A stretch of DNA of 64,000 nt, from NCBI GenBank assembly GCA_011037195.1, contig JAAEAF010001989.1:23501-87500 (forward strand). Reading direction: 5' to 3'. Each line of letters opens with the position of its first letter. Within the stretch, counting starts at the first letter, position 1. This DNA is from Triatoma infestans. Taxonomy: Eukaryota > Arthropoda > Insecta > Hemiptera > Reduviidae. The notes beneath the pieces are model-generated. The model ran no database searches. It was not told the origin of the DNA and worked only from the letters and a program-made list of their open reading frames with translations. Shown here in pieces: positions 22,863-33,537 of the stretch. The position numbers were made by a program, and so were the translations under genes.

Positions 22863-23249
22863 ATGAGTGACATCAATTACGAGCAACGTTGTGCTATCAG
22901 GTTTTGCTTCACACTTGGGCACAGTGCAACGGAAACGTTTGAAAAACTGTGCCAGGCCTATGGAGACAATGTTTTGTCGAGAGCACAGGTTTTTAGGTGG
23001 TTTAAGTCGTTTGCAGAAGGAAGGGAATCAATTGAAGACGAGCCTCGCAGCGGAAGGCCTTCATCTTCAAGAACCGACGAAAATGTTGGCAGAATCCGCG
23101 ATCTCGTGCGTTCAGATCGTCGTTTGACAGTCCGAATGAACGGCGAAGAGTTGAATTTGACTCACACAAACGTTCATCAAATTTTGACTAATGAATTGGG
23201 GATGAGAAAATTTTGTGCAAAAATGTTTACGAAAAATAACATTCAGTAA
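22863..23249 (+). pseudogene. Mariner transposase, N-terminal DNA-binding half (copy 1)
   Basis: The 128-residue reading frame starts [16 protein letters not shown]. It carries the paired helix-turn-helix typical of mariner transposases ([53 protein letters not shown]) and the [18 protein letters not shown] second helix. It ends near AKMFTKN, equivalent to the family's linker motif W/M-VPH/K. Full-length mariner transposases are about 340-350 residues with a D,D34D catalytic triad, so about one third is retained here. It could bind the inverted repeats but not catalyse. Confidence 0.88.
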
Positions 23250-23257
23250 TAACAAAA

Positions 23258-23532
23258 TGGCCAGTAATAACATTCCTGTGGCTCCTCAGCCTCCTTATTC
23301 ACCCGACTTGAGTCCATGTAACTTTTTTTTGTTCCCCATTGAAAAATCACCTCATGGGACGTCATTTTGGAACATTGGAGAATATTCAACAGCTGTAACC
23401 GACCAACTGAAGTCTATTCCAATATCCGAGTTCCAGCACTGCTATGATGAATGGAAGAATCGTCTTCAGCGTTGTGTGGCTTCCCAAGGTAGTTACTTGA
23501 AGGGGACAATGTTGAATTGTAATTTTATTTGA
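23258..23532 (+). pseudogene. Mariner transposase C-terminal remnant (copy 1)
   Basis: The fragment ASNNIPVAPQPPYSPDLSPC is followed by NFFLFP and later DQLKSIPISEFQHCYDEWKN. It corresponds to the region around the third catalytic aspartate of mariner. That residue, in SPCDFFLFP of copy 2, is Asn here (codon AAC near 23320). A frameshift follows in the KNHLKG segment. It is a non-functional remnant in a different frame from the N-terminal half. Confidence 0.85.
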
Positions 23533-23739
23533 ATAAAAAAAAAGATAAAAAATCAGTCTCATTACTCAATTTACACACCTCGTATATCGTAAAAGACAAA
23601 GCCATGGTTTTTCTAAAAAAAAAAGCTCTAAAATTAAAGTGACTATTTGAAGGGAACACAATACATATAAAAGCTCTCTACAAAATCTAAAGATTAATAT
23701 AATATCGTGTTTTGAAAACATCATACGGATGTGGATGGG

Positions 23740-23965
23740 TTTTAGAGTCCTTGAAAGTTCTTTACCTTAATTCTTTTTTATATACCCCATTATTTTGTTT
23801 ACACACACACACATACACACAAACATTTCCAAAAAAAAAAAACATTGGTTTTTTTGTATTGGGGGGGGGGGGGGAATAAAAACATGTATTTCCGCTATTA
23901 ACTCAACTTTAAAAATTTGACACGATCTCAATACTTCCGCTTATCAACAATGAGCTAGTTATTCG
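23740..23965 (+). repeat. Family R repeat, right-part fragment
   Basis: A CA-rich tract (23800-23822) is followed by TGTATTTCCGCTATTAACTC and GACACGATCTCAATACTTCC, the usual order in the right part of R. A G-run (23861-23874) lies inside. Confidence 0.5.
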
Positions 23966-24815
23966 GTAAATTCCTTCAACCTCAAAAATTTTCGCTTTAC
24001 ACAATTAATTCTCATGAGCAGTAAGTATATAATGATGATAGATACGGGGAGGCCTAATTTTTATCCCTTCCCACAGAACTCCGCCTAAAATCACTTTTTA
24101 ATATGTGTGTTGTATAATAATAATAATAATAATTAGAAATGGTTCACACATCAGTTTTATGATTTATGGAAATCTCAGTTAATATAAATAACCTTGAAAC
24201 TTGCTGATTTAAAATCTAAGAAGCGTAATAACCGATGAATGCAACAAAAGCAAAAATATGCCGCATTATATTTCATGAATGGTAACTTTAATCCGGAAAC
24301 TGGATTACTCTACTTGCAGAAAAAAAAATAATTTAAATAAGTTACAAGATACTGCCGCCACAGCAATATTAATAATAAAAGATAATACTAAAAAATCTGT
24401 ATAATTAGCAATGTGGCAATTTAACTTTTAGACTTAATGAATTAAAAAAAAAAAAAAACTTAAAATAAAATAAAATACATATTAAATCATAAAAGATAAT
24501 TGCTTTATTATAGAAATTATCCAATTAATTGTTTATTATTATTTAATGTTACTGTTATCTATATACTTACAGAGAAATTCATTTATATTGCCCGGTCATT
24601 ATATCGATAATTATAAATAAATAAATAACAAATTTAACAACATTTAATAAGAGATATTTATTGATCTTCTTTAATTGCTTGTTGTAATACTGTGATAAAA
24701 GTTTGTATTTATTTTGAGAAACGTGGAATTAACGCAGGTGGGTATTAATTAAATGAAAATCAACTACTACCTGAACTGACTGGTGTCATAGCAGAAAATT
24801 ACTGGATGCAAGGAA

Positions 24816-24846
<31 letters not shown>

Positions 24847-24900
24847 TTTAATAAAGAATTATTTTAGAAATGATCTAAAGAAAGAAAATACCATCAAATG
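23966..24900. other. AT-rich stretch without recognised genes
   Basis: ATA/AAT and TA microsatellites (24116-24134, 24821-24842) only. Confidence 0.5.
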
Positions 24901-24945
24901 GTGTGAAAAATATTCATCAGAGATATTTTCGGTGATAACCTGCTT

Positions 24946-25010
24946 CTTTTTGTGGTCATCGACCGGTTTCGGTCCTTTGCCCCATCATCAGGATGTTTTT
25001 TTTTGTCAAA
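24946..25010 (-). ncRNA. Hammerhead ribozyme motif, family 1, weak stem II
   Basis: On the minus strand CUGAUGA (24991-24985), GAAA (24970-24967) and GUC (24963-24961) are all intact. Stem I has a clean CAUC/GAUG helix beside the core. Stem II reads UGGGGCAAAGGACC and pairs poorly compared with the GGGCGAACGCCC of other copies. The tail with AAAAAGAAGCAGGTTATCACC follows on the left. Activity would depend on the weakened stem II. Confidence 0.65.
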
Positions 25011-25204
25011 CAGTGTGATAAACAGACACTTGCACCACAGCAACTTGGTTGATTCACTCGGAGTGGCAAATTTAGTGTCAAATGTGGGCGTGGTCACAAC
25101 ATAATAATTCTAAATTTCTGATTGGCCTAAATTACAAGTCCACATTTGACACCTTCACTGCTACATTGTTATTGGTAATTTATTTATTTATAGCTACTTT
25201 TTTT

Positions 25205-25475
25205 TTTTTTTGCGCATAGACTGCCTTGGCCATTAGCGCCCCTTGAACATTATTTCTCTCCCTATCTGTGGCCACACGAGCTGGGATGGCACATATTAAA
25301 TCTCATTTGGCATCCACCACAATACTTTGCACAGCAGGGTAGGGTGGAGCACTTGATTAAGGCAATTCTTTCCACCATCCCCTCTTATACCATCAAACTA
25401 ATCGACGAGGGGGAGTGTGGAACCCTGTTTGTGTCATCCCTTATCCTACTAAATCCGTTATTTATGCAAAACCAA
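25205..25475 (-). mobile_element. Possible retrotransposon 3'UTR with A tail
   Basis: This block is richer in G and C than its surroundings and, read on the minus strand, ends in GGCAGTCTATGCGC followed by a run of A (25198-25211 on plus). That suggests the 3' end of a retrotransposon. No coding motif supports a family. Confidence 0.35.
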
Positions 25476-25731
25476 AAGCATTTTATTTTTATTTATTTAT
25501 TTATTGACACATATTATATCAGCTTATTAAGTAATATATAAGTAACAACTAAACCTAAGGAGGCTATTTAATGTATAGGTTATTTGGTGTGCAGTACTTT
25601 TAACAAATATTCCTGCACACCCTTAATGGACTTACTTTCAATATACTAAACCTAATGGGGTTGAAATATTTTTATAAATTTTCTTTCAACCCCGCGATGC
25701 AACCTATTCTAATCATTCACTCTAATTCTCG

Positions 25732-25860
25732 CCAATAAATACATTCACGCTAATAAATACATTCACACTAATAAATACATTCACACTAATAAATGTATTC
25801 ATGCTAATAAATACATTCACGCTAATAAATACATTCACACTAATAAATACATCCATACTA
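25732..25860 (+). repeat. 18-bp tandem repeat, about seven units
   Basis: The unit CTAATAAATACATTCACA repeats with small variations (ACGC, GTATTCATG). No coding potential. It is an intronic minisatellite. Confidence 0.85.
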
Positions 25861-26154
25861 AACGTTCACTCAAGGGGAGAGTACTTGATATTCCTTTCCC
25901 CTTTAAAATAACTAACCTAATTGGGTGAAGTACTCGATATTCCTTCACCCATTTTACTTAATCTAACTTATCTTTTAGTCTAAATACTACTATATACATT
26001 TTCCTTACGTAGGTATTTTCTAAATTATCAAATTGCGCTTAATAAACCTTCTATGAACAAATACAAAAATTCAAGTTATTTATAGCATAATATTTACTGT
26101 TTTAGATATTTAATGTGAGCTATAAAGAAAAACTCAAGAATTTTCATTCCGGTG

Positions 26155-26517
26155 TGTAATAGTAATAGCACCCATCCACAACAAAGAGAATGCAACTACA
26201 GCAGAGAGAAGAGAGGCCCTCTCTGGTAAACAGAGACTACTCTCTGACTTAGGCAGGCTAGAGTGGGAGAACCTGTGTATGTATATAAGCCAGTGGGAAT
26301 CTATCTAAAGGGATTTATCATATACAACCATACAACTGTACACCAGTTGTCGCATCGTGTCATATCTCTACTCTCACCATTCATTCTATCATTTTCATTA
26401 TAAAGTCCAGTGCAGTTAATGTAAACTTAGCTATATTATATTAGTGTCAACATATCTCGTTCATTTAATCAAACCTAATTTCTCTCCTCAACAACAACCC
26501 TATTATACACTGTTAAG
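26155..26517 (+). mobile_element. Solo LTR-like copy of the same family with TATA box
   Basis: TGTAATAG at the start and CCTATTATA at the end, with GGCCCTCTCTGGTAA, GAGAACCTGTGTATG, TATATAAGCC and TCGCATCGTGTCATATCT, match the 10342-11130 copy. The TATA box lies at about 26281-26287. No flanking direct repeat is evident. Confidence 0.68.
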
Positions 26518-26799
26518 AAAGAAGGTAAAACATAATTAAGCGAAAATGCAAAATCCATCGCCATTTTGTATTTTGCCGTACATACTAGTGGGACAAAAGT
26601 AAATTGATAAAATATATAGCACTTCTACTTTCTACAACTTATTTGTTTAATTGCATTAATAATTAATTCAAATCCTTTGTTTATGTTGTTGAGAGAAATT
26701 AGATTTTGATTGAATTAGCTCTTGCACAGATTTCAGTCATTATAATAGATACTCTTTTAATAGTGTATAAACTGAATTTGCTCTCTGCAAGTCTGTGTT

Positions 26800-26870
26800 A
26801 TCCCACTGTTTTGTAAAACTGATGATGGGCGAACGCCCAAAACCGGTCGATGACCACAAAAGAAGCAAGG
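26800..26870 (+). ncRNA. Hammerhead ribozyme motif, family 1, GAAA changed to AAAA
   Basis: CUGAUGA (26819-26825) and the perfect stem II UGGGCGAACGCCC (26826-26838) are followed by AAAA instead of GAAA (26839-26842), then CCGGUC. The first G of GAAA (G12) is the presumed general base, so this copy should be inactive. The flanks UUUUGU and ACAAAA could form a distal stem I. The tail TATCACGGAAAATATTTCTG extends to about 26930. Confidence 0.65.
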
Positions 26871-27094
26871 CTATCACGGAAAATATTTCTGATGCTTTCT
26901 AGCTCTTCAGGAACCCCAACCACAAAAATACCAAGATGGAAGTTTAAAATGTCAACAAGTGGTAGTTAATTAACGACAAGAAAGCATGTCTGATGAATTC
27001 ATATTAGTTTTCATATCAAGATTTGTATTTTTTAATAACGTTAGGAGCTTAATTAGAGCTCACTGTAAATTCCTCTTATATCAACAGAATAAAA

Positions 27095-27245
27095 AAAAAA
27101 CTTACCCTTACTCCTAGAAAAAGGAAGTATTACGATCCTGTCAAATTTTGCGAAATACATGTTTTGAAGTCCCCCCCCCCCCCCCTCTGCACGAGAAAAT
27201 AATAATTTTAGCGAATGGTTTCTATGTGGTATGTGTAAGAAGAAC
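27095..27245 (-). repeat. Family R repeat, right-end fragment
   Basis: On the minus strand this holds TTAGCGAATGG-complement sequence and ends near TACTTCCTTTTTCTAGGAGT, the right terminus. A run of C (27168-27185) interrupts it. It is followed by the 85-bp array. Confidence 0.55.
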
Positions 27246-27261
27246 AAAATATTTCAAAAGG

Positions 27262-27600
27262 GAAAAATTACCGGTAGTACAAATTTTGATATTCCATTTG
27301 AAAAAACTACCAGCACATATGACACGAACCGGAAATGCAACTTTTGCAAAAATGACCGGAAGTACAAATTTTGATATTCCATTTGAAAAAACTACCAGCA
27401 CATATGACACGAACCGGAAATGCAACTTTTGCAAAAATTACCGGAAGTACAAATTTTGATATTCCATTTGAAAAAACTACCAGCACATATGACACGAACC
27501 GGAAATGCAACTTTTGCAAAAATTACCGGAAGTACAAATTTTGATATTCCATTCGAAAAAACTACCAGCACATATGACACGAACCGGAAATGCAACTTTA
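27262..27600 (+). repeat. 85-bp tandem repeat, four units
   Basis: Units of 85 bp beginning AAAAATTACCGGAAGTACAA repeat about four times with very few differences (TACCGGTAG in the first, GACCGG in the second, ATTCGAAA in the last). Each unit contains CATATGACACGAACCGGAAA. 85 is not a multiple of three, so the open frames across it are incidental. It lies inside a cluster of family R copies. Confidence 0.9.
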
Positions 27601-27699
27601 CTAAATGTATTATTTCATTCTTCCGCGATTTTCATGAAAATGGCCGGCTCCAATTATTTTCTTCAAAACTTCGTATACTATCTATACCACGTACACAAC

Positions 27700-28330
27700 T
27701 TTTATTCGGCATTTTTATGGAGAAAATCGCAAAAAAATGAAAAAAAAAAAAACCTATTCATAAAGTCTCTGCACTTCCGGTCATCCGATTTTCTTCAAAC
27801 TCGGCATTTCGACAACATATTTAATTCTAATTAATATTATTTAGACGACATAATTGTTTAATAAAACTAAAATAGCAGTTTAGAGAAAAACATAACCCCA
27901 CCTCTTCCCCAAAAATGCCCATAAATGAATTTTCTCGGAGTAATATTTCAAATAAAAGTTGTAGCTCTGCGTATGTGTAGTTGATATATATGGAGTTTAA
28001 AGAAAATCACTGGAGCCATTATCAAGAAAATCACAAACAAACAAAAAAATCCTGAAAAAAACAGTAAAGTAAAGTCACACTTCAGGGTTGATGGATTTTG
28101 CCCTGAAATCTTCGAGACTGATGCGACCTATCCGGTACCTAAACGGAGTACCAACTTTGAGCTTCCTGTAACTTTTCTTTTTGGAGATATTCTTTTCAGA
28201 CACACACACACACCCTTTTCTAAAAGCCACTTTTTTAGATTCAGGGGATATCAAAACGTGTATATCCGATTAAAACTCAATTTCGAAAATCTGGCATTAT
28301 CGTAATACTTAGAAAGAAGAAAATAATGTG
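27700..28330 (+). repeat. Family R repeat, copy without left end
   Basis: Module sequence (CACTTCCGGTCATCCGATTT, AACATAACCCC, AAAAGTTGTAGCTCT) is followed by the right part with a short CA tract (28199-28212) and TATATCCGATTAAAACTCAA. It lies between an 85-bp tandem array and an inverted R copy. Confidence 0.7.
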
Positions 28331-28379
28331 ATTTGTGGAATGTGTTTATTATTATTCTAAGAGAAAAGTGTTTCTCTAG

Positions 28380-28549
28380 TATGACGTTCCATGGACGAGA
28401 TTATTAAATAAAGATAAATTTTTCTTTACTTTCTCTTAGTCCTAGTAAGAGGAAGTATTGTAATCGTGTCAAATTTTCGATATCGAATTTTCACCGGAAA
28501 TATCCGTTTTGAGGTCCCCTGAGTCCAAAAAAGTGGTTTTTAGCAAATG

Positions 28550-28586
<37 letters not shown>

Positions 28587-29430
28587 CAGCATAGCTCAAA
28601 AACGAAAAATCGTAGAAACTTGAAATTTGATATTCCGTTTAGGGGTCACCATGGGATCTGACTGTACGTTATCTGTCAAAATTCCTCAACCGGAAGTACC
28701 ACTTTACTAGTTGAATTTTTTACTTTTTTGCAATTTTCTCAAAAATGGCTCCAACGATTTTCTTTAAACTTCAAACATCAACCACACATACAAAGAGCTA
28801 CAACTTTTATTTGAAACATTTCTCCGGAAAAATGCACTGAAGGGCACTTTTGGGGGAGAGGTGGGGTTAGTTTTCCATGTAAAGTGCTATTTCAGTTTAT
28901 TAGACAATTCTGTCATCTAAATAATGTTAATTAGAATTAAATATGTTGTTGAAATTCCGAGTTTGAAAAAATCGGATAACCGGAAGTGCGTTTACTTTAC
29001 CACTTTACTAAATGAGTTATTCACTTTTTCGCAATTTTCTCAAAAATGGCTCGGACGATTTTTTTGAAACTTCGTATATAAACTAAACATGCAAAGATCT
29101 ACAACTTTTATCTAAAACATTTCTCTGGGAAATTTCTTTTAAGAGCACTTTTAGGGGAGGGTGGGGTTAGATTTTCATCAAAGTGCTATCCTAGTTCATT
29201 ATACAATTCTATCATCCAAACATAATTAGTTAGAAATAAATGGGTTGCCAAAGTTCCGAGTTTCAAGAAAATTAGTAAACCGGAAGTGCGCTTTTACTGA
29301 ACAGTTTTTTTCAGTTTTCGACGAATTTCATTAAATTTGTTACACAAACTATAAAATTTGTCAATTATCATTTTGAGAATTGAAGTAAGAGAAAGTTGTG
29401 TGAATGTTTCACATCAGATTTTTTTTTTTT
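28380..29430 (-). repeat. Family R repeat, long copy with two internal modules
   Basis: Family R in this window starts with TCTGGTGTGAAACACTCACA then ACTTTCTCTTACTCC, and ends with a CTTACTCCTAGGAGTAAG palindrome followed by AGAAAGTA, so the termini share an inverted ACTTTCTCTTACTCC. Inside are modules of about 300 bp (CTTCCGG, TTTTCTTGAAACTC, AAAGTGCTATTTTAG, AAAAGTTGTAGATCTTT, AAAATGGCTCC), then a right part with CGGATATTTCCGGTG and a CA/TG repeat. This minus-strand copy holds two modules (28676-28990, 28991-29290) and a TG tract at 28553-28584. Confidence 0.8.
28553..28584. repeat. (TG)n microsatellite inside family R
   Basis: A TG run on the plus strand within a minus-oriented family R copy, equivalent to the CA tract elsewhere. 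Confidence 0.95.
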
Positions 29431-30710
29431 TAATTCTATCAATAAAATAAGATTTAATCTTCTGTAAAATAAATATAAATTCAGCGCTATTAACATTCAC
29501 ATTGAATTTATTATCTTATTCTTGGAAAAAAATTTCTAATAATGTTCTTTTGTAATCGATTAGTTTGTACCGTTAATACAATTACATTGACATGGCAGTT
29601 TAAAGAAAAGTCTCAACGTAACTTGTAGTTTCCTACAAACCAAACTGGAAATGAATTTTTCCGGTTAAATTGTGACAAATAAAAATTACACGCGTATTAA
29701 ATAAAAATCGTTGGAATTCTGTTGACAAGAAATTTGCGATGAAATGAAAGAAATGAAAAAAAAAAAAAAATTAAAAAGGATCAAGGTGGCTTTTGTTGGC
29801 CATTTATTTATCATGTTTATTTTTTTTTTAGTTATACCGCCTCACATAACACAATTCTTTTAAAACTCAATTATCAAAAATATGACGCATGAACGTAAAA
29901 AAAAAAAAAATTTGTGACTTTGAAAGCGGAACATATTCTTAAAGAGTACTTACCTTAATATCCTAAATTGGTAAAAATGTATTTTGTAACAAATAGCTTA
30001 CCTGCAACAAAATAAAAAAATAAAAAATTATTCCACATTTTTTCATAAAATAAAGAAGAGATAAATGATTTTTTTTTATCGTATTTTAATATAATTAAAG
30101 ATAGTTCCAAGAAACACGTCTTTAAAATAGAAAATAACGTGGAAGAATGAACCTACTTCATTTATTAAACTTAATGCTCTTATCGAAATAAAATGTTTCT
30201 ATTTCATCATAATAAGCGGACGCTATTTTAGTATGATTTTAGATAAATTAAATTTTTACAGCTTTTAAATAAATAAAAAAAAATGCTTCAAATAAACTTG
30301 ACAGATCTTAAAAGGTACTTATAAAAATTATAAGTTTACTATAAAAATAATTATACAATACAAAAATTTAAAGAGCGCATTGAAGCAATTAATAAGGCAA
30401 GAAAAACTGGTTTGGGCTATAGTACAAAACAATACACAACGTATAAACTTAATATAAACTTAATTGAATAGAAATTTTAATATCATCTGAATAGCTGATA
30501 AATAGTAATAAAGTGTGCCTAAATAGACAAAAAAGCGACTTGATAGAAAGTAGAAAAACTTTAAAATGACAGCATTTAAAAATCTGCTGTGAAACACTCA
30601 TACGACTTCCTCTGACTGTAATTATTACAATTCAATATTTCTCTATAAAACGTTTACTTGGACTGCCTTAAAAAAAAAATGGGGTAGGGGTTTTCATGTA
30701 TACCTCTAAA
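29431..30710. other. AT-rich stretch without recognised genes
   Basis: An R-like left end (TGCTGTGAAACACTCATACG at 30584) is the only recognisable piece. The rest is poly-A/T-rich. Confidence 0.5.
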
Positions 30711-30712
30711 GG

Positions 30713-31498
30713 TAGACATACATGTAGAGGAAATCCTCAAGGAAAAAGCCTCCAGGATTTCCTTGAGGAATTTCTTTACCGAACGAACCCTTGCCTACAC
30801 ATGATGTAATTTCCTCAAGGCCTTGATGATTTTCTCCAGGTCAACGCATTCTGTCTAGACGTCAGACCTAAGTTTCTCGTCGTTCCGCAATCATGTCATC
30901 AATGGATGACAATATTTTAGCGGCTATTGGTTGTATAGTTGCAAGTGATTGTATTCGCAAGAAAAGGCGTAAAAGAAGTGGTATACTTAACATTGAGAAA
31001 TACCACAACTTGGGCTCGTACACAGAATCTGCAGACGCTCCTGACTTCAAAGATTCTTTGATTTTTTTTTTTATTATCTTTACGGAAAGCGCTTCTCATG
31101 TTGTTAATTTTGTTAATAACATCATCTTTAGTCTTGTTTGAGTATATTTCTTTCAATATTTCTAGCAGTCTCAAGTAAGCGGGCCTCCTTTTTATTACGA
31201 TCAGGGTAGTCTTTAAAACAAACTTGTCACAAAAGCAAGGCTCATTTTCATACATTCGAATGAATGAGGTTAAAAATTTAAAGAGACATGATCGGTATGA
31301 AGCCTCCAGGCCGACTAAAGAGGGCGGGGAAAATCCGGCCTCAAAACCAAAAACAACTGAATTTCCTTCGGGATTTTTCAGCCTCTCGACTCCTCCGCGG
31401 CCTCAAGGAAACCGCCATACACGAACGGGATTTCCTCAAGGAGTTTAGCCTCTTCGGGATAAACCTTGAGGTAATCCCGCTCGTGTATGGGGGGGGCT
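30713..31498 (-). mobile_element. PIF/Harbinger-like non-autonomous element carrying a MADF gene
   Basis: The left end (ACATACATG...GAAATCCTCAAGG) and right end (CATACACGAGCGGGATTACC read inward) form diverged inverted repeats. Subterminal copies of the CCTCAAGG-type sequence also occur on both sides. The only coding content is a MADF-type reading frame on the minus strand. PIF/Harbinger elements typically encode a transposase plus a Myb/SANT/MADF-like protein. Here the transposase is absent. Boundaries are approximate; TTA occurs just outside the right end and may be part of a target duplication. Confidence 0.6.
30868..31255 (-). pseudogene. MADF (Myb/SANT-like) domain protein of a DNA transposon, frameshifted
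   Basis: The first frame starts MYENEPCFCDKFVLKTTLIV and continues KRRPAYLRLLEILKEIYSNK then VINKINNMRSAFRKDNKK. This follows the MADF pattern of a terminal acidic or aromatic start, a central helix and a helix with N-N-R-S-A-F-R/K-K-E. A frameshift at a run of T on the plus strand (about 31062-31072) moves the reading to SGASADSVYEPKLWYFSML, the C-terminal part of the domain. Inferred role: DNA-binding accessory protein for Harbinger transposition, working in the nucleus. It lacks a BESS motif. It is probably non-functional because of the frameshift. Confidence 0.65.
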
Positions 31499-31554
31499 TA
31501 AATGTAACTTATGCAACGCTTTATTTAAACCAATAAAGCTAGTACTGACAGTTT

Positions 31555-31813
31555 CAAGATTTTGCCCGAAATCTTCGAGTCAGGATACGCTACTAAGTAT
31601 CTAAACGAAATTTAAAGTGTTCAAACTTTCTGCGATTTTTTTTTTTTAAAGATATATTTTTGTTCACACACACACACACACATACAAACTATTCACCAAT
31701 TGCTAAAAAAAATTGTCTTCGTACTCAGGGGATCAAGACATATATTTCCGATGGAAACTCAATTTAGAAAATTTAATACGTTCGCGATACTTCCTCGTCT
31801 TACCATGTGTATG

Positions 31814-31830
<17 letters not shown>
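31555..31830 (+). repeat. Family R repeat, right part
   Basis: TTTTGCCCGAAATCTTCGAG, a CA tract (31665-31681), ATATTTCCGATGGAAACTCA and ATACTTCCTCGTCTTACC follow the R order. A run of about 30 A bases (31814-31843) marks its right side. Confidence 0.6.
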
Positions 31831-31844
<14 letters not shown>

Positions 31845-31846
<2 letters not shown>

Positions 31847-32800
31847 TTAAATTATTTTATTTTTCAATTTTTATTTAAAAAAATTTTACTTCAATTATTT
31901 TTATTTGTCCCTAAACTTAATAGAATTAGGATAGAATTTTGGAAAATCAAGTGTCACGAATATTGTGTGTACTATTTTGTAGAATTGGTATAAAATGATT
32001 TAACGTCATTGTGTGACATGTGGGCATCCGTCACCCCATCATTGCAAGCATATTGAACTAACTGTCAGCCACCGGGCGTTATTGTAATATCACTTAAAAT
32101 TCCATTATTAGGCAAATTTCAAAATTTCCTTCTATATGTTTACGGCCATATACACATAATGCATTTCATTTCTGTTTTAAACTATTAATATTAATTATAT
32201 TATTACTTAATTATTTATTTATTTTATATATATTATTACTATTATTATTATTAAATCTCTTTAACAAGATTTATTTAAAAATTAAATATTAAGAATGAAA
32301 ATAAATTAATATGCAAAAATATTTTTTATTTATTTATTTAAATTCAACGATGAACACTTCTTCCCACAGGTCATATTTTGTATGAATGAATATAATATAA
32401 GAACTGTATACAGACGAAGAGAGATCAAACAGATAATAAAAACCTATGGCCGGAGAGAGGTATAAAACACCTTCCCTTCCATCCAACCTATGTATGCCTG
32501 TTCTCCATAGCTGTATAAATAAAAAAATAGTGCAAAAGCCGATTGGTAGTATTTTCAGTGGAACTTTAAAGCAACAATTTCCTCCCTCCTACTAAGTGTA
32601 CATGTTACCGTCGAGAAAATAAAAATTTAAAAATCTGTTATTACTACCAAGGCTTTAAAAATTCGGCTTATTTATTACGGTATTATGTATTATGTTGCAA
32701 AACTTGTAAATAATCTATTATAGGTATATGTAAATTAGTGATAGATTGACCTTTAGCAAACTCTGCAATAATGTGTACTTTCACGTGATGCTAGAAGAAA
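31845..32800. other. AT-rich stretch without recognised genes
   Basis: ATT/TTA runs (32205-32255) and no coding motif. Confidence 0.5.
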
Positions 32801-32804
32801 AAAA

Positions 32805-33480
32805 AAAAAATCTGATGTGAAACACTCACACAACTTTCTCTTACTCCAGTTCTCAAAATTTTAATTGACTAATTTTGTAGTTAATGTACCAAATTTAATT
32901 AAATTCGACGAAAACTAAAAAAAAAAAAAAAAAAGCGCCACTTCCGGTTTATTAATTTTCTTGAAATTCGGAATTTTAAGCTATCTATTTATTTCTAATT
33001 AATTTTGTTTGGATGGTAGAATTGTAATAATCTCAACTATGATAGCACTTTAGAGAAAAACATAATAATCCCATCCCGCAACTAAAAATGCCCTTAAATG
33101 AATTTCTTTCCCAGAGAAATGTTATAAATAAAAGTTGTAGATCTTTGTATGTATAGTTTAGATACCAAGTTTTGAGAAAAAGTGAAGAAAAAAAAAATCA
33201 TTTAGTAAAAAGTGGTACTTCCGGTTGAGGAATTTTGTTACATAACTTATTGTCAGATTTCATGGTGATACCTAAACGGAATACTAAGTTTGAACTTTCT
33301 ACAATTCTTCGTTTTCGAGCTATGCTGTCCACATGCATATTATACACACAGACAGACCATTTGCTAAAAACCACTTTTTTGGACTGAAGGTGACCTCAAA
33401 ACGGATATTTCCGATGAAAACTCGATATCGAAAATTTGACACGATTACAAAACTTCCTCTTACTAGAAGTAAGTGAAAGT
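32805..33480 (+). repeat. Family R repeat, one-module copy
   Basis: It starts TCTGATGTGAAACACTCACA and ends TACTAGAAGTAAGTGAAAGT. Only one 300-bp module separates the ends, compared with two in the copies at 28380-29430 and 59531-60440. The right part has a short CA-rich stretch and CGGATATTTCCGATG. Confidence 0.78.
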
Positions 33481-33537
33481 AAAAAAGAAACAATTTGACT
33501 TGCCAGTATATTCATATATAAATGAATATACAGGGTG

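Larger units (their letters stand above)
22671..23582 (+). mobile_element. Non-autonomous mariner element, copy 1 (912 bp)
   Basis: The element is bounded by inverted repeats starting CGAGGTGTGTAAATTAAGTA on the left, with the matching complement ending CACACCTCG on the right, and is flanked by TA (22669-22670, 23583-23584). It contains a transposase N-terminus and C-terminus. The central part that should carry the first two catalytic aspartates is deleted. A second copy with the same deletion lies at 35636-36556, so this is a deleted subfamily that would need transposase in trans. Confidence 0.9.

Noticed and set aside
25205..25475. Possible host exon in a GC-richer block
   Set aside because: The plus frame at 25344-25541 has no recognised domain and an A/T-run boundary suggests a retroelement 3' end instead.
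27262..27600. Regularly spaced repeat array that could be taken for CRISPR
   Set aside because: The whole 85-bp unit is repeated with no unique spacers, and the context is a eukaryotic transposon cluster.
27148..27834. Overlapping open frames with repeated peptide units
   Set aside because: They follow the 85-bp DNA repeat, whose length is not a multiple of three. The same peptide appears in shifted frames and on both strands, so they are by-products of the tandem repeat.
31700..31993. 97-codon plus-strand frame
   Set aside because: It is mostly poly-Lys from a run of about 30 A bases at a family R end.
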